From contig CATQJL010000001.1 in the NCBI GenBank assembly GCA_958299035.1, positions 10,701,817-10,765,816 on the forward strand: a DNA stretch of 64,000 nucleotides. Direction: 5' to 3'. Within the stretch, counting starts at the first letter, position 1. Every line of letters starts with the position of its first letter. Below are positions 23,941 through 35,324 of this stretch, piece by piece. Position numbers and translations under genes: made by a program. A model generated the notes under the pieces. It was not told the DNA's origin and made no database searches. It saw nothing but the letters and a program-made list of their open reading frames with translations. Source of the stretch: Cylicocyclus nassatus. Lineage: Eukaryota > Nematoda > Chromadorea > Rhabditida > Strongylidae.

Positions 23941-24550
23941 TATATCCTACAATTATTGCTTTATTTGAGGACTAGTGAGATTCAGCACCTCCATCCTAAA
24001 TGTATATGTAAATTCATGCTGCAATAAACGCTCACAACTCCTCGTCAAGGAACGTTCCACAAATAAAAAGACAGATTTGGAATGTTTTCTGCTAAACTTA
24101 TACATTCCCATCTAAAAAGGTAAATTCGACAAAAAAGGTTTCCTTGTAAGTAAACAAGTGAAATTTGAGCTAGTATTGATATAATATATTCGTCCTTGAA
24201 AACGGTTGCGTCAGAATAAGGTCCTCAGAAATTAGAATGAAGGAGGTCCTTATAAAGAGTTCAACTCTTATGTGCAAATTCAAGGTAGATCTTAACCCTA
24301 GCTATCCTAGGGTTAAATTCTACCTTGGATGCATAATAGAAAGTTAGTGGAGAAATGATGATTGAGGTAAAATTCAACCTCAAGGTAGAATGATGAATAC
24401 GGGTTTATGCGTTTAAAGGTTCATTTCTACCTCAAGGTAGACTTAACCCATGAGAGAATTTCATTGCGATCATGTTGTGAATACGGGTTATAAACTAAAA
24501 TGCTAGCTGAGGTAACTTTTAACCTCGAGGGTTCGTTGATGAATACGGCC

Positions 24551-26283
24551 ACAGATTTATAGGAGTCACGAACTGAACGCCAGCTGTCACTAAGTAACCT
24601 AAAATCGCTTAATTTTTTAAAATTTTCGTTCTCGGCGGCCACCCCTCAAATCAAACTGATTGTTTCACTATCTCGTAGAACAACACTTACCCTTTTAAAC
24701 CTATGAAGTCGCATTTGCTGACATCTTCAACCGCAAGATTTATAAAAGTGGAAATTTCGCATAATTTATCGTTATTTTATCATTCAAAATTCTGGTTCTC
24801 GGCGGTTACTGCCTGGATCAACCTACTTCCTTTGCAGTGCATTATAACAAAATTTACTTGATAAAACCTGTGAAGTCTCACTGACTCTCACTTCAAAACA
24901 CACCATTTACTAAACACGTTTGTTTTAAATATACATATATGCCGCCGTATACATAAAAATATGCTTTCAATAATCTTTTTTTGCGTTTGTTTTGCTTATT
25001 TTCCGCGCACTGTCGGCAACGACCTGGAAGGATAGGCTCAGTCGTGAAATTGTATAAAGTTCAGCAACTTTTTGCATAAAGCGATGCATTTATCAAAATA
25101 GCATCAACCCCTTTTTATTAATGGGAGTTTATGACATTCGTGCAACTTAAATCGCCATCAATGCGCTGCACAGTCATGTGAACGTCTAAGATTCGCAGAT
25201 TCAAGCATCAACTTGGAGTAAATCAAAAATCACTTTAGGACAAAGATAAATGAGAAGACAGTAAAAGAAGATTTGATAGACAAGCTTGGAGTAAGATGTG
25301 AAATTTTGGAGGTGCTTACTCAACAAAAAAAGCCAGAAACGGATTTTCCTGATGCTCAGAATTACTGAACACTTACAGTCTCAGAGTGATATATCTGCTA
25401 CACGAAGGCTATCGCAACAAAGAATTTGAACTGTTCTTTTCTTGTTCTTATCTTAAGGGATTTCAAATTAGAATCGCTTGAAAAGGCCCAGTCACTAAAG
25501 TTTTGAACCCTTACGCAGCGCGCCCGCTGACTTTGAGATTGAATGGACCTTTCTGGAATTTGAGGACTGGTACTTAAAAGAAAAGTGTTAGTGCTGTCGT
25601 GTTCAGGAGTTCAAGTTGAATGGCACAATTTCTACACTGCTCTAACACACACTACAATACGACCCACTGGTGGGTCGACGTGTTCTGCCGTTTCGGATGA
25701 TAAGACCCACCTGTGGGTTGTAAGATTCCTGAAGCTTTAGTTTTGCCGTTTATGAAGGAATATTATGGGGTTATGGCACACGATTGGGGACACCTGGACG
25801 AAGCTTTAACCAGAGTGGTCCGGGCTCAGGATACTGTAATGTTACGGTAGGTACATCGTAGATAGAGATAAGGCATAGACTTTGGCTCATTCTTCGCAGA
25901 ATGATGCTGTCTCTGAAAATTCGAGTGATTTGCAGAAGAAATACGGAACGAGCAAGAAATTGATGTTAGATTTCAATTTCACTGCTTTTTTTTATTGTCC
26001 ATCCCAGGAAGCTCAAATCTTACATATATAAGTTTTGTAGTGTGCCGATTGCGAAAATGATAGGCTCAAGTTTAGATACCGCCTTCTTATATTAGTTTTT
26101 ATTTTACGAAAAACCTATCGTACTGCTACCTTAGCCCACCTGTGCGGCAGTAGTGAACAAAGTGGACATCATAATCGTGATCAGCCCGTAAAATAACTCC
26201 AAAACACGGTTTTTCTTCAAATTCAATGATGTTGGGCTTGGAATGACTGTCGCAACTTTGCCGTATAATGCCGAAAACTGAAC
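24551..26283. other. No recognisable gene
   Basis: AT-rich with no supported gene. At 25655-25680 there is a palindromic string (ACGACCCACTGGTGGGTCG) that also occurs at about 27149 and, altered, at 31683. Two short strings at 24698 and 24865 resemble the AACCTATGAAGTCGC piece of the 20053-20522 palindrome. Confidence 0.4.
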
Positions 26284-26285
26284 TA

Positions 26286-27050
26286 TTAGGTTGGCACATA
26301 AGTAATGCAACTTTTTATATAACTTTTGTCTAATTGAACGTAGCGCATTCATTTTTTGGCAATATAAGGAATATGATGTAAGCTTCTAATGCACACATTT
26401 TTGCCGAATTTTACTATCTTATGTGAGGATTACGGTAGGTTTACGGTACCATGGGAAAATTTTTAGAATGCATCAGATTTTGCTGAAACTTGGCCTATGG
26501 GGCTTATTTGACATGCTGATCACAAAAATGAGATCCGTTTCGCATGAAAAGGCCTCGTTCGTGAGATCAAAAGATGAATTTCACTTTAGCGACAAGTGAA
26601 TATGATACTCGTGTTTACCGCATAGGATTGCCCTAAAGTGCAAAGTTATAGCGAATTCTGACTTTTCGCAGCTTAGTTATTGACGAATTGCCTTCAAAAC
26701 TTGACGCATTTGACTTGTTCAATTTCTCAAAGGCGCCCCTCCTTAATTTGTGTTTAAATTTCATTTCTTTTTCACTGATTCCAATGTGCCAACTTCCAGC
26801 TACATTCTGCCTATAATTGCTTTTTCATATATTTGAATCAGGTTTCATGTTTGCCGAAAAATCGTGAAACCTCGATTTTCAACAGTTTTCGAAAAATGCT
26901 TGGATTTTTTGTACTACGTTATCAAAAATCAAATGGTTTGCGCAGACATGCAGCTTACATCACGATCTACATGATGCCACAAAATGAGATTGCTACATAA
27001 AATAGGAAAAAAGTTACGGGAAAAGTTGCAAAACTTATGTGCCAACCTAA
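26286..27050. mobile_element. Mariner-like MITE, TTAGGTTGGCACATAAGT ends
   Basis: TA duplications at 26284-26285 and 27051-27052. The left TIR TTAGGTTGGCACATAAGTAA-TGCAACTTTT is matched on the right by AAAAGTTGCA-AAACTTATGTGCCAACCTAA. The 765-bp body has no transposase-like frame. Presumably mobilised by a mariner elsewhere in the genome. Confidence 0.85.
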
Positions 27051-27804
27051 TAAATCATGCTTTGACAATCAGCGCCTTTAATGCCCCCTCTGAGGAGATT
27101 CCCGAAGACATGCTTTGAATTTCTTCCAAAAAGACTATCATTTTGGACAATACGACCCACAGGTGGGTCGTAGCTTTAACAAAGCGAAAACGGCTCTGGT
27201 CCGAAACGGCAGTAACAGAAAAATCGGCTTTGTTGTGAATGCGCCAAGATGTATGAATTCGCACCGAAGTTGCAGGAGATTCTACGGTTCTATCACGAAG
27301 ACACCGGCTAGATTCGACACAGCTACTTGATTCTAATCAACAATAGATTGATACCAGAGCATCCTGCAAAACAGATCAAAAAATGGTTGCGACCAGGTAT
27401 GTAAAACTGGACATTCGATTTGAAGCCATCAGGAAGCCTATTATATATGAACTCCCGCTTTGTAGCATAATGATACTTAATATGGCTCTAGTGTCTATTA
27501 TGACCGTTTTTAGCAAAGCAATTTTGTAACGGAAAACCTTTACGTAAGTGAACTGACAGTGCTTTTTCTAAAAAGTTTGCTTGAAACGTGAGACCCGATA
27601 TTCTTCACATACCTTGGATTTTACAGAATAGCTCTACATTTGATTCACTTCAACGGACCATATTGCTAAAATATTTGCACATTTATTGGCACATCCACCC
27701 GATGCAGTACAAACAATAAACGAGGTAATTATGACATAAAAACGCAGATGCATACCAGAAAAGAGATAACCACATGAATTAGATGGGCGCAGTGGTGATA
27801 GAGA

Positions 27805-30800
27805 TCATCTGTTGAAAATTATGAATGTAAGTAACAATAACAACAATGAAGGCAGTGGAAAATCACAAGTGTTGCGAAATCGCCAATCAGATGCATAGGA
27901 CGAATACTGTAATCGCTTTCCTATATATGATCCAGGATACTCGCTGGAGCCAAATGGACGACTGTAGCATGTTTGCGTGTTACAGTAGTCGGTGGCACAA
28001 AAACACCAGTGCTCGTAGATTTCCAGCTAAAGTATTGAGATTAGGCAGCGTAAATATCGTTCAAAATGAGTATCCATAAGACAAATAATGAGCCTCGTTG
28101 TAGGTATATTATTATGAACTTATTGTGTCAGTTCATTATTTAATCAAATTATTTTGATACTAGCTTACTGTAAAGAGCACCAGGGAATTCTGTAACAAAT
28201 CCCTTCCAAATATTCAGATGTTTTCACGAACTTCCTGTTGGAATCAAAAATGTACACAAGGCTGTGATAGCCGGAGAAATACTTAGAAAAACGATCTCTA
28301 CTTTAGGGCAGAACATTTAACTTTATATAAATCGACAATCTGTATTTTGTCTCAGTTTCCAACTTTAGGAAATTTTCACCTGGCTAAAATATTTATTACA
28401 TTATTTATTTACTCTATTATTTCAAACTCATTGTCAGTTACTGTTTGATCAGATTATTTTGGTATTGGCTTACTGTAACGAGCATCAGGGAACTCTGCAA
28501 CAAATCCCTTCCAGATTTTCAGATATTTTCACGAAGTTCCCGTTGGAATCAAAAACGTACACAAAGCTGTGATAGCGGGACTGAAAAATACTAAAAAAAG
28601 ATCTCTAGCGAAGTAGAAGATTGTTTACTCTATAAAAGTTGACAATTTGCATTTTGTCTTAGTTTCCTACCTTAAGAAATTTTCACCTGGCTAGAATATT
28701 ACATTTTACCTACTCTTACTTTGAAAAAAACGCGTAAGTTTTTCAAACAAGTACCTTATCGAAATCTGCCGGTAGATACGTGCCAACTTCAGATGGCTTC
28801 GTATGCGTGCCTAATCCCAGGTGCATATGTTGGTCATCCGTGAGAAAGTTACTCGAACATCCTCTACCAACGCCTGAAACTTCAGAACTAAGAGCACCTA
28901 AACACACAATAAGATGTCAAGTTGAGGTGTTATTTTCCTAATAAGTTTTTTAGAGACGCAAAGAACACTCATCTTCTGCGCGATACCCTTAAATAGGAGT
29001 TTGAAATTGGAAAATTTGCAAGTTTTCCGGCAATTTTCAAAAACTAGAAGTTCGACCTCGCATACCTACCATGTGCTCGCAAACTACGTTGAGCCTTAAA
29101 CTCAATTTTCTCATTAAATCAAAACCATTATTGTAGAAGTTTGGTTCCATTGAGAGATCTCTTTTTCCTTTTTCACCCGTTCTTTTTCAAACTCACCGAG
29201 GTTCCTAGTGATGCCTGTTTCTCTATTTGTCCCATTTAAAGAGAAAATAAAGCATGTCGAGTGGCAATTTTGGGTCGACTCTGGTTTATAGTCCCTGAAA
29301 ACATCAATTGAGCTTGTATGGAAAGCACGTTCTAGGTATCTTTGTAATATGTTACAGACGGTAGCGTACCCTGGATTTCCGCTCGGGGGGGGGGAACAAA
29401 AAAAATTTCTGAAAAAACAAAACGTCGCTTGCCGCTCACTCCGAAAAAGGGTGCTTCCGAAAATTTTTGCAGGCCCATAACAATGAAATTTCGGGAAAAA
29501 GGAGATAGCGGCAGTCGCGCCCCCCGAAAAAGATTCTTTGAAGTTAATTTGAATTTTTAAAAATTTTAGAAATTATTTTGTTTATTGCAATTATACACAA
29601 CTCACTTGCACATTCTTACAACCCATGAAAGTAACTTTCAAAAATTTCGAGACCCATTCCCTCCCCCCCCCCCCCCCGCCCCCTTCCCCTCTATACGCCA
29701 CTGGTTACAGAGCAAGAACATAGTGAGGCGATATTAACTCACCTAAGCACGCATTCTTGGTCACTTGAAGCCAAAGCGTAATTTCTCTTTAGGAAAAAGT
29801 GTCTCCATTGCTGAAATAACATGCATATAGAAAAAGCCAATCTCTATTCTACTGGTTCAAATATGGTTTTCAATTTATCAAGTAAAGACAAAGTTATTGG
29901 ATATCACTGTAGCTCATTCTAGCTTGACCCAAGCAAATGTCATGAAGTTGGTTTATTGCTGCGAAAGCATTTGTGTTAGGAGATGAAGAAATCCTCACGT
30001 AGAACAATCTGGGAAAAGCACCAAATAAACTTACAGAGTTCAGGTTCAGCTTTTCTTATACCTTAACAAAGACTTTTCTTATAGCTTAACAAATACAATT
30101 TTCCATCCGTTACACCTTCTATCTGTCATTTTAGGTACAGGCCATTTGAAAAATCTTGACGATGGCGCGATCGCGCGCGACACGCACGCCACTTCCGGAA
30201 ATCGCATTTTCTTGATTTTCGTCTCTTGCCGAATGGTTTTATGCTTACGTATGATAATATTTAGACACTGGAAGTGACTGAGCTGAAAGTTGAGCTGATG
30301 GTTCTTGTATGAGCATTTTGTGCCCCTGTGGGCGCAATGTCCGCAGTAAAAGCCGTCGTCACGATTTTATAAATGAACTATACCTTGATCGTCAGTGGTT
30401 TGCTTTTTTATTTCCACGGCTTTGAGTTTTATGCCGTTCTTCATTGCTGGTACTTTTTTTTGTCAATACTTGTTGCCATATTTCTTACTAATTCAGTTTT
30501 ACCATCACCTTATTTCGAATCTATTTCGTTTCGGATATCTAACATAATAGCACGACTCGGGTTCAGCTGAATTTGGATGTGCAACTGTACTTGCACTTTT
30601 CTTCGGTGTTTTTGCCACCAGGGTACTGGTTAGAAGAAGTTGGTCAGTAGACCCGCCATATAAAACTCCGGTTTTCTTTTACAAACGACATTAAAGATAG
30701 TTTTGTAGGCACATAAGGGACCATAACATCTCCGTGGAGTACAGTTACCATAATAACTTATATTAGTGCTTACTATTACGTTCTCCACGCAAGCCATTCC

Positions 30801-31124
30801 TTACCAGTTTGCGTAGTCTGAGATTAGGCTCAGACATGATGAGCAATTCATTTTCGTTCCTGTTCACTGCCTAATATTGTTGATTTGTTGTAAATGTGGA
30901 ACGCCTTAGACGTATAAATGAAAATGAAAGTGAAAATGTAAGGTCATCAGCATCAGAAAGGCTGAGACTATCTTTACAGAAACTGATAAAAGCTGCAAAG
31001 AAAAGATCCGACTTACCCAAACTATGAACTCATTAGCGCATGAGTAACATTTGATAGCAACCAGGATTTCAAATCGCGTGATTAGAATCAGAAGAAATAA
31101 TAGCAAATACTGCAGCTCTCTCAT
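27805..31124 (-). CDS. Spliced gene for a secreted Ly6/three-finger-like protein, probably GPI-anchored
   Basis: Exon 1 (31124-31017) starts at an ATG and encodes a Leu-rich signal peptide (MRELQYLLLFLLILITRF...) followed by IKCYSC, the usual start of a Ly6/uPAR domain, and ends at a GTAAGT donor. A middle exon (28755 up to 28873 or 28897) encodes VGRGCSSNFLTDDQHMHLGL and ends PADFDK at a GTACTT donor. The last exon (28026-27805, TTTAG acceptor, phase 0) continues LEIYEHWCFCATDYCN, the C-x-C...DxCN end of the fold, and finishes in PLPSLLLLLLTFIIFNR then TGA, a tail like a GPI-anchor signal. The middle and last exons join in phase. A candidate second exon near 30690-30760 (NCTPRRCYGPLCAYKTIF) supplies more cysteines, but I could not join it to exon 1 in a consistent phase. 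Function unknown; such proteins act at the cell surface or outside. The start frame, signal, cysteines and tail together make a real or recent gene likely. Confidence 0.6.
28120..28712. repeat. 306-bp tandem duplication inside an intron of the Ly6-like gene
   Basis: The GTCAGTT anchor is at 28127 and 28433, and the copies align along their length (ATTATTTTG, GGCTTACTGTAA / AGCTTACTGTAA, AACAAATCCCTTCC, TGGAATCAAAAA.GTACACAA, GCTGTGATAGC). On the minus strand both copies keep an open stretch in the same frame (YHS.VY.FDSN..FVK.SE.LEGIC) next to an AG and a GTAAGC, so each could be an alternative exon. Copy 2 has an in-frame TGA where copy 1 has TGG. The gene also joins cleanly without them. 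Confidence 0.75.
29359..29703. mobile_element. hAT MITE with perfect 8-bp target duplication
   Basis: GTTACAGA occurs at 29351-29358 and 29704-29711. The element starts CGGTAGCGTACCC and ends ...TATACGCCACTG (reversed CAGTGGCGTATAG), a hAT-type terminus. Long G (29385) and C (29662) runs face each other inside. It lies in a long intron of the minus-strand Ly6-like gene. The perfect duplication suggests fairly recent insertion. The fragment at 13708 belongs to the same family. Confidence 0.85.
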
Positions 31125-32744
31125 TCTCACATGACCATCTGAAACACTGGATAGAAGCTTTAATTAGATGAATATTCACTGACGAAGACACGCTTTGTTT
31201 ATAATTCAATAAGATTTTTTATTTGCAACCAAATGAATGAAGAGGTATGTGGATGCTATGACGAGGAAGGGGGAAAAAAGTGACAACATTGCAGAATCTA
31301 AGGCGGAAAGCTTCGAATTGTCTGGCTGATATATTGAGTGCATTTGAGCAGCAAAGTCAAAATGAGGCACTTAGTGGGGTCTTGAACGGCTGTAATTTGC
31401 ACTCGCCTGCATTATCGTCAATCATCGAATATCTACATCAAAGAGCACAATCAACAAAAAGCAAGGGGTTCTTGTGCTGTGCGGGGAATTTGGACGCGCT
31501 TCATCGGAGGCAAATTTCGTCTTCTTGGATGCGTCGGCTGACGACTAATGAGTGCTCATTCGTTGAAGGGGCAATGCCCTCGGATTAAGAAAGGCTGCGG
31601 GTAATGACGTGCATCTCGGTTCCATAGGTTGCTCTGAAAGGCAATTCACACACATGTTGGTGAAAATACTTATCCAGGACCTAATACGACCCATCGATGG
31701 GTCGTATTGTCTTGAATGTTTAAGACTACAAAAATACCGTAATCAAGGAGCACTTTCCTCGAAATCTGTTTGCTAACAATGAGTAAAATAAGTTCATGTG
31801 TACTTATTTACCGACTTATCTGCTATGCGTATCCACAGCACAAAAGCATGCTAAATTAACACATTGACGACAAAGTGACCCACATGGTAGGTCATGGGTT
31901 AAATTTTGTCAAAATGAATACAATCTTGAGGTATATTCGTTTCAAGAGTTCTCTTAAGCTTTGATTCTAGCGACTACTTCGGCGTCTCTTTCCTGCTTCT
32001 TAGAATTACCGTAGATTCAGCGTAGATGACGATCTGCTTAATTTTAGCTGAAAATTTTCAATTTTTTCGTGGAAGGCATTGTCCCACAGGGCAGACAAAT
32101 GAAAATGCGCGTTGTCGTCAACGTGCTAAATAGCAATTTAAGAAAGCTGAAAATTTTTATAGTTAATTGCATTTCTGTACTGACCAAAAGCAGGTGGAAA
32201 CACGATGAAAATTTCAGCAGTAAATGATATCTTCGGTTCTTTCTTCCTGTAAATTTACACGATAAGTGTATCTGCTACCCGATTTTTTGATGGAATTGTA
32301 AATGAATATCATCAAGCGAAAAAGAAAAATCAAAGTAAAGCTGGTGAAATCATGGAAGTAATCAACAATTTATTACAAGCTGTGACAGCTTGATGCATCA
32401 AATCGGGTATAAAAATCTAGATCGCTTTATTTGGTCTCCGAAACATAAAATCGTTTTTTTTATCATCACACAGTTGTAACATCTTCCAAAGTGTCAAGAT
32501 ACAAAAAAGGTTGAGACATAACAAGCTAGAGAAGCGGAAGTTCTTGATGGAGCCCCTTGTCATGGTAGGGTAATAAAAATTGAAAAAACCATGGCAATGA
32601 AATCATGCGACCATGGACATATTGTCCAATAAGGAACTACTTCCCAAGCTTCAGATTGCGCTGTTGTAAACTTAGAACGAAGTCATGTTCGGAATTACCG
32701 CGGTCGATTAGGTTAATGTCTGAGCACTTTAGGGACTAGAATTA
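31125..32744. other. Upstream region of the Ly6-like gene; no other gene recognised
   Basis: This holds whatever promoter the minus-strand gene has, but I see no clear TATA or initiator. A 26-bp perfect palindrome with ACGACCCATCGATGGGTCGT at its core lies at 31683-31708. At 31856-31905 two TTAA sites bracket a short piece with GTGACCCACATGGTAGGTCA. A 102-codon plus-strand frame (31280-31588, first codon GTG) has no recognised motif. Confidence 0.4.
31683..31708. repeat. 26-bp perfect palindrome
   Basis: AATACGACCCATCG followed by its exact reverse complement. Near relatives with the same outer TACGACCCA...TGGGTCGTA arms but different centres occur at about 27149 and 25658. See the findings for interpretation. 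Confidence 0.85.
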
Positions 32745-33305
32745 ATTCACTAAAAGTGGGTAGTCAGTAAGTACTTATTGAGGAGTTCTTCTAACAAGGG
32801 AAGGATACCAGCTTAGATTCGCTTTTGGAGATGTGACACATATATTCGGAATCAGCTTTGAACGCTGATTCCAAGGCACTGTCCCTAGCTGCTTAGCATT
32901 ATTCTAAAGCGAGTTATGGGCTTGCTGTTGTGAGTGACTAAGAAACTTCTGAATATCGTAAGACGGCGTGTAGCTAAGAATCTGCTCGAAAAAAGTGCTA
33001 GGGTGTTAGAAAAGCATCAGATTAATTTTTCCAGTCCTGAAAGGGGCATTATGACCATTGCAAAACCACCTAGACGTCAACAGCGTAGCATCAATAGGTC
33101 GAGGAGCACGCAAACTTCGCGCAGAAAAAAAATCATAACTTACTTCAAAAAAACGCTAAGCAGCTATGAATAGCAGTTTTGGAATCAGCGTTCCAAGCTG
33201 ATTCCAATCATATGTGTCCCATCTCAAAAGGCAGATCTAAGTTAGTATCTTTCCCCTGTAAGTACCGTTTCTGTCGCAATATCAACGCACAAGTAAGAAA
33301 AAACT
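32745..33305. mobile_element. 560-bp fold-back element
   Basis: The arms mirror across about 33.02 kb: GGAATCAGC(T/G)T..AACGCTGATTCC on both sides, TGTGACACATAT / ATATGTGTCCCA, TACCAGCTTAGATTCGC versus TAACTTAGATCTGCC in reverse, and CTAGCTGCTTAGC in the inner part. The enclosed 79-codon basic frame (32934-33173, GTG start) is the loop of the palindrome and I do not call it a gene. Confidence 0.7.
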
Positions 33306-33598
33306 CACAGCGTTTTTGATTTTTTCTTGAGTTTCCTGGGTTCTCAAGTTTGAACTGTCAACATATGCAGTACTCAATTATAGCTCAATACAAGTGAAAA
33401 GATTTCAAAAGGTCTAGAGAAAGGCGTTTTTTTAGTGAGTTCTGTTAGAGCGTCCAATAAAACCCAATGAGAACAAGTAAAGAACATCACTTATGATAAC
33501 CAACTATACTGGCTGACAAAAGAATTACAGTTCGAAAGTCTCTTTGAAGGAGGTAAACTTGAGAATTTCCAGGATAGGTAATTCTTGAATCAACTGAT

Positions 33599-33733
33599 TG
33601 ACGGCTGAAAGGGGGGCTTTGTGACCTAATTGAGGGCTAGGTGATGATAGAGAGCACGCGTGTGTTAGAGACGCAGATGCGTCGCGGGCGCGAGCGGCCT
33701 CATTAGGTCACAAAGCTCCGCCTTCCAGCCGCC
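33599..33733. mobile_element. 135-bp fold-back MITE
   Basis: GGCTTTGTGACCTAATTGAG at 33615 is mirrored by CTCATTAGGTCACAAAGCTC, with outer GACGGCTG.AAGG / CCTTCCAGCCGCC. The loop is GC-rich (GCGTCGCGGGCGCGAGC). It lies just upstream of the first copy of the tandem segmental array. Confidence 0.75.
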
Positions 33734-33927
33734 AAGCCAGTTAAATTAAAGGATACATATTGGAGCTTGTATATGAGAAATTTATGATTGTGCATCAGAT
33801 GCGAATAGAGGAAGAAGGAGACAGGGAAGACGTGACACTGAACAAGATTAGTTTCCGAGATTATAAGAAAAAAAACTTGAATATGACGAATTACCAGCTG
33901 CTTTGCTTGGCACGAGAATGGACTTTT

Positions 33928-34110
33928 ATGAGGACTCTCATTCTTACGCTTGCCGTTACCCTTGTACAATTTGTTGAAGGAACAAATACTTTCAAAACAT
34001 TCACAACACGACGAGGGGGAGTTCAATATGCTGTCATCGCAAATACTAGGACATTACCCATAACTAAGGGAATTTTTATTGGATTTTGCATATGCTACTT
34101 GGAGCCATAG
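33928..34110 (+). CDS. Candidate small secreted peptide exon (unrecognised)
   Basis: An ATG at 33928 opens a 60-codon frame starting MRTLILTLAVTLVQFVEG, a good signal-peptide shape, then TNTFKTFTTRRGG. In copy B (about 47840-47930) the same frame is visible as RTLILTLAVALAHLIKG...TFKTFTARR with many third-position changes. That copy has an extra base at the ATG and a 2-base loss after the RR. The synonymous bias suggests the ancestor was coding, while the indels suggest B is dead. I do not know the family or the downstream exons. Confidence 0.35.
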   Translation: MRTLILTLAVTLVQFVEGTNTFKTFTTRRGGVQYAVIANTRTLPITKGIFIGFCICYLEP

Positions 34111-34672
34111 AGCTGGCGAGAGTCCACATACAAATTACAAAAATATTTAGATTATCAAATCTTAGGTATCCTCGCTATCGATATGTCAAATCTTACAAGT
34201 ATTACAAAGGGATAGCAAAATTTTACAGTACTTTGAATTACCATAACTTTACAGAGCAAATGCGAAATCATGATCAGCACATGAAACATAAACAGATCAA
34301 TTTACTGCAGAAGAGCAAAAGCTAATTTTTACCAACAAAAAATCTTTAGTAACCTATTTCAGCGAAGTTATAAACTTCGCGGACTACTGGTCCTGCAACG
34401 ACATGCAACAATATCGTAAAAGGACTAGTTGCCAGCGAAGGCTGGCTCAAACTGGGGCGAGTTAGTCCCCCTACCCCATTCTTTGTAGCTTTCCCGGGAC
34501 ATTACCACTTTGATGGATTTGCCCTCGACGGCTCATGAATTTGACGAAGGGTGATTCTATTCCAGAATGGCAGAAATTAAAAAGGCATTGTGGTGAATAC
34601 GATAGGGAAGGCTTTATTTTTTAAAGCTAAAGCAGCCAAATAACTTTAAAGTTGTCTCTACTTTTCCAAGAA

Positions 34673-35324
34673 TCTTATATATAAAGCTGAATGTCTGTTT
34701 GTATGTATGTATGTCTGTCTGTATGTATGTATGTCTGTCTGTACGTATGTTCCGAATAGAAAATTCCATTTCTGAACCGATCGGGACCAAACTTGGCACA
34801 CATACACTTCGGGCCCCGGCGGGTGTCATAGGCTACTTTTCGTATCGATCGATGTCGATTTTATCGATTTTTTGCAAAATTTGAGCTACGGGGCTGGGAG
34901 TTGGCACAGGGGGGTAAGTGAGCATGGGGATTCCGAATACAACATTAGTTTTTGAAATCGTGCATTACTTTTATCGATTTTATCGATTTTTTGCAAAGTT
35001 TGAGCTACGGGGCTGGGATTTGGCACAGGGGGGTGCTCAGCATGCTCGATTACCCCCCTGTGCCAAATCCCAGCCCCGTAGCTCAAAGTTCGAAAACTAA
35101 TATTGTATTCGTAATCAGCATGCTCACTTACCCCTCTGTGCCAACTCCCAGCCCCGTAGCTCAAATTTTGCAAAAAATCGATAAAATCGACATCGATCGG
35201 TACGAAAAGTAGCCTATGACACCCGCCGGGGCCCGAAGTGTATGTGTGCCAAGTTTGGTTCGGATCGGTTGAGAAATGGAATTTTCTATTTGTAACATAC
35301 GGCGGAGCCGGGTAAGCCAGCTAG
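34673..35324. mobile_element. Helitron-type non-autonomous element with long inverted arms
   Basis: The element starts TCTTATATATAAAGCTG and ends CGGCGGAGCCG...CAGCTAG, with A before and T after. The paralogous copy B (48552-48562, AAGAATCATAG) has the uninterrupted A|T site, so the insertion is precise and made no duplication. That is the Helitron pattern (TC...CTRR in A|T). A CGGC-GGA-GCCG hairpin lies close to the 3' end. The left side has a TGTC/TATG microsatellite. The rest is a large inverted repeat (ACACTTCGGGCCCCGGCGGG, ATCGATTTTTTGCAAA, GGGGCTGGGA.TTGGCACAGG) whose arms run outward from about 35.05 kb. No helicase; a second copy begins at 63420. Confidence 0.85.

Larger units (their letters stand above)
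20620..24550. mobile_element. Large composite element, GGCCGTATTCATCAACGAAC ends
   Basis: The outer ends are GGCCGTATTCATCAACGAAC at 20620 and its reverse complement ending at 24550. Inside both ends are repeated TCTACCTTGAGGT-type strings in both orientations (20635-20740 and 24280-24520). The right side has extra terminus-like copies (GATGAATACGGGT at 24391, GTGAATACGGGT near 24477). Three other elements are nested in it (20948-22484, 21175-21988, 23141-23940), so the net element is about 1.5 kb and non-coding. I could not confirm a target duplication. A GGCCGTATTCA terminus is compatible with PIF/Harbinger-type MITEs but not proven. Confidence 0.65.

Noticed and set aside
32934..33173. 79-codon basic protein
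   Set aside because: It begins with GTG and is the loop and inner arms of a fold-back element.
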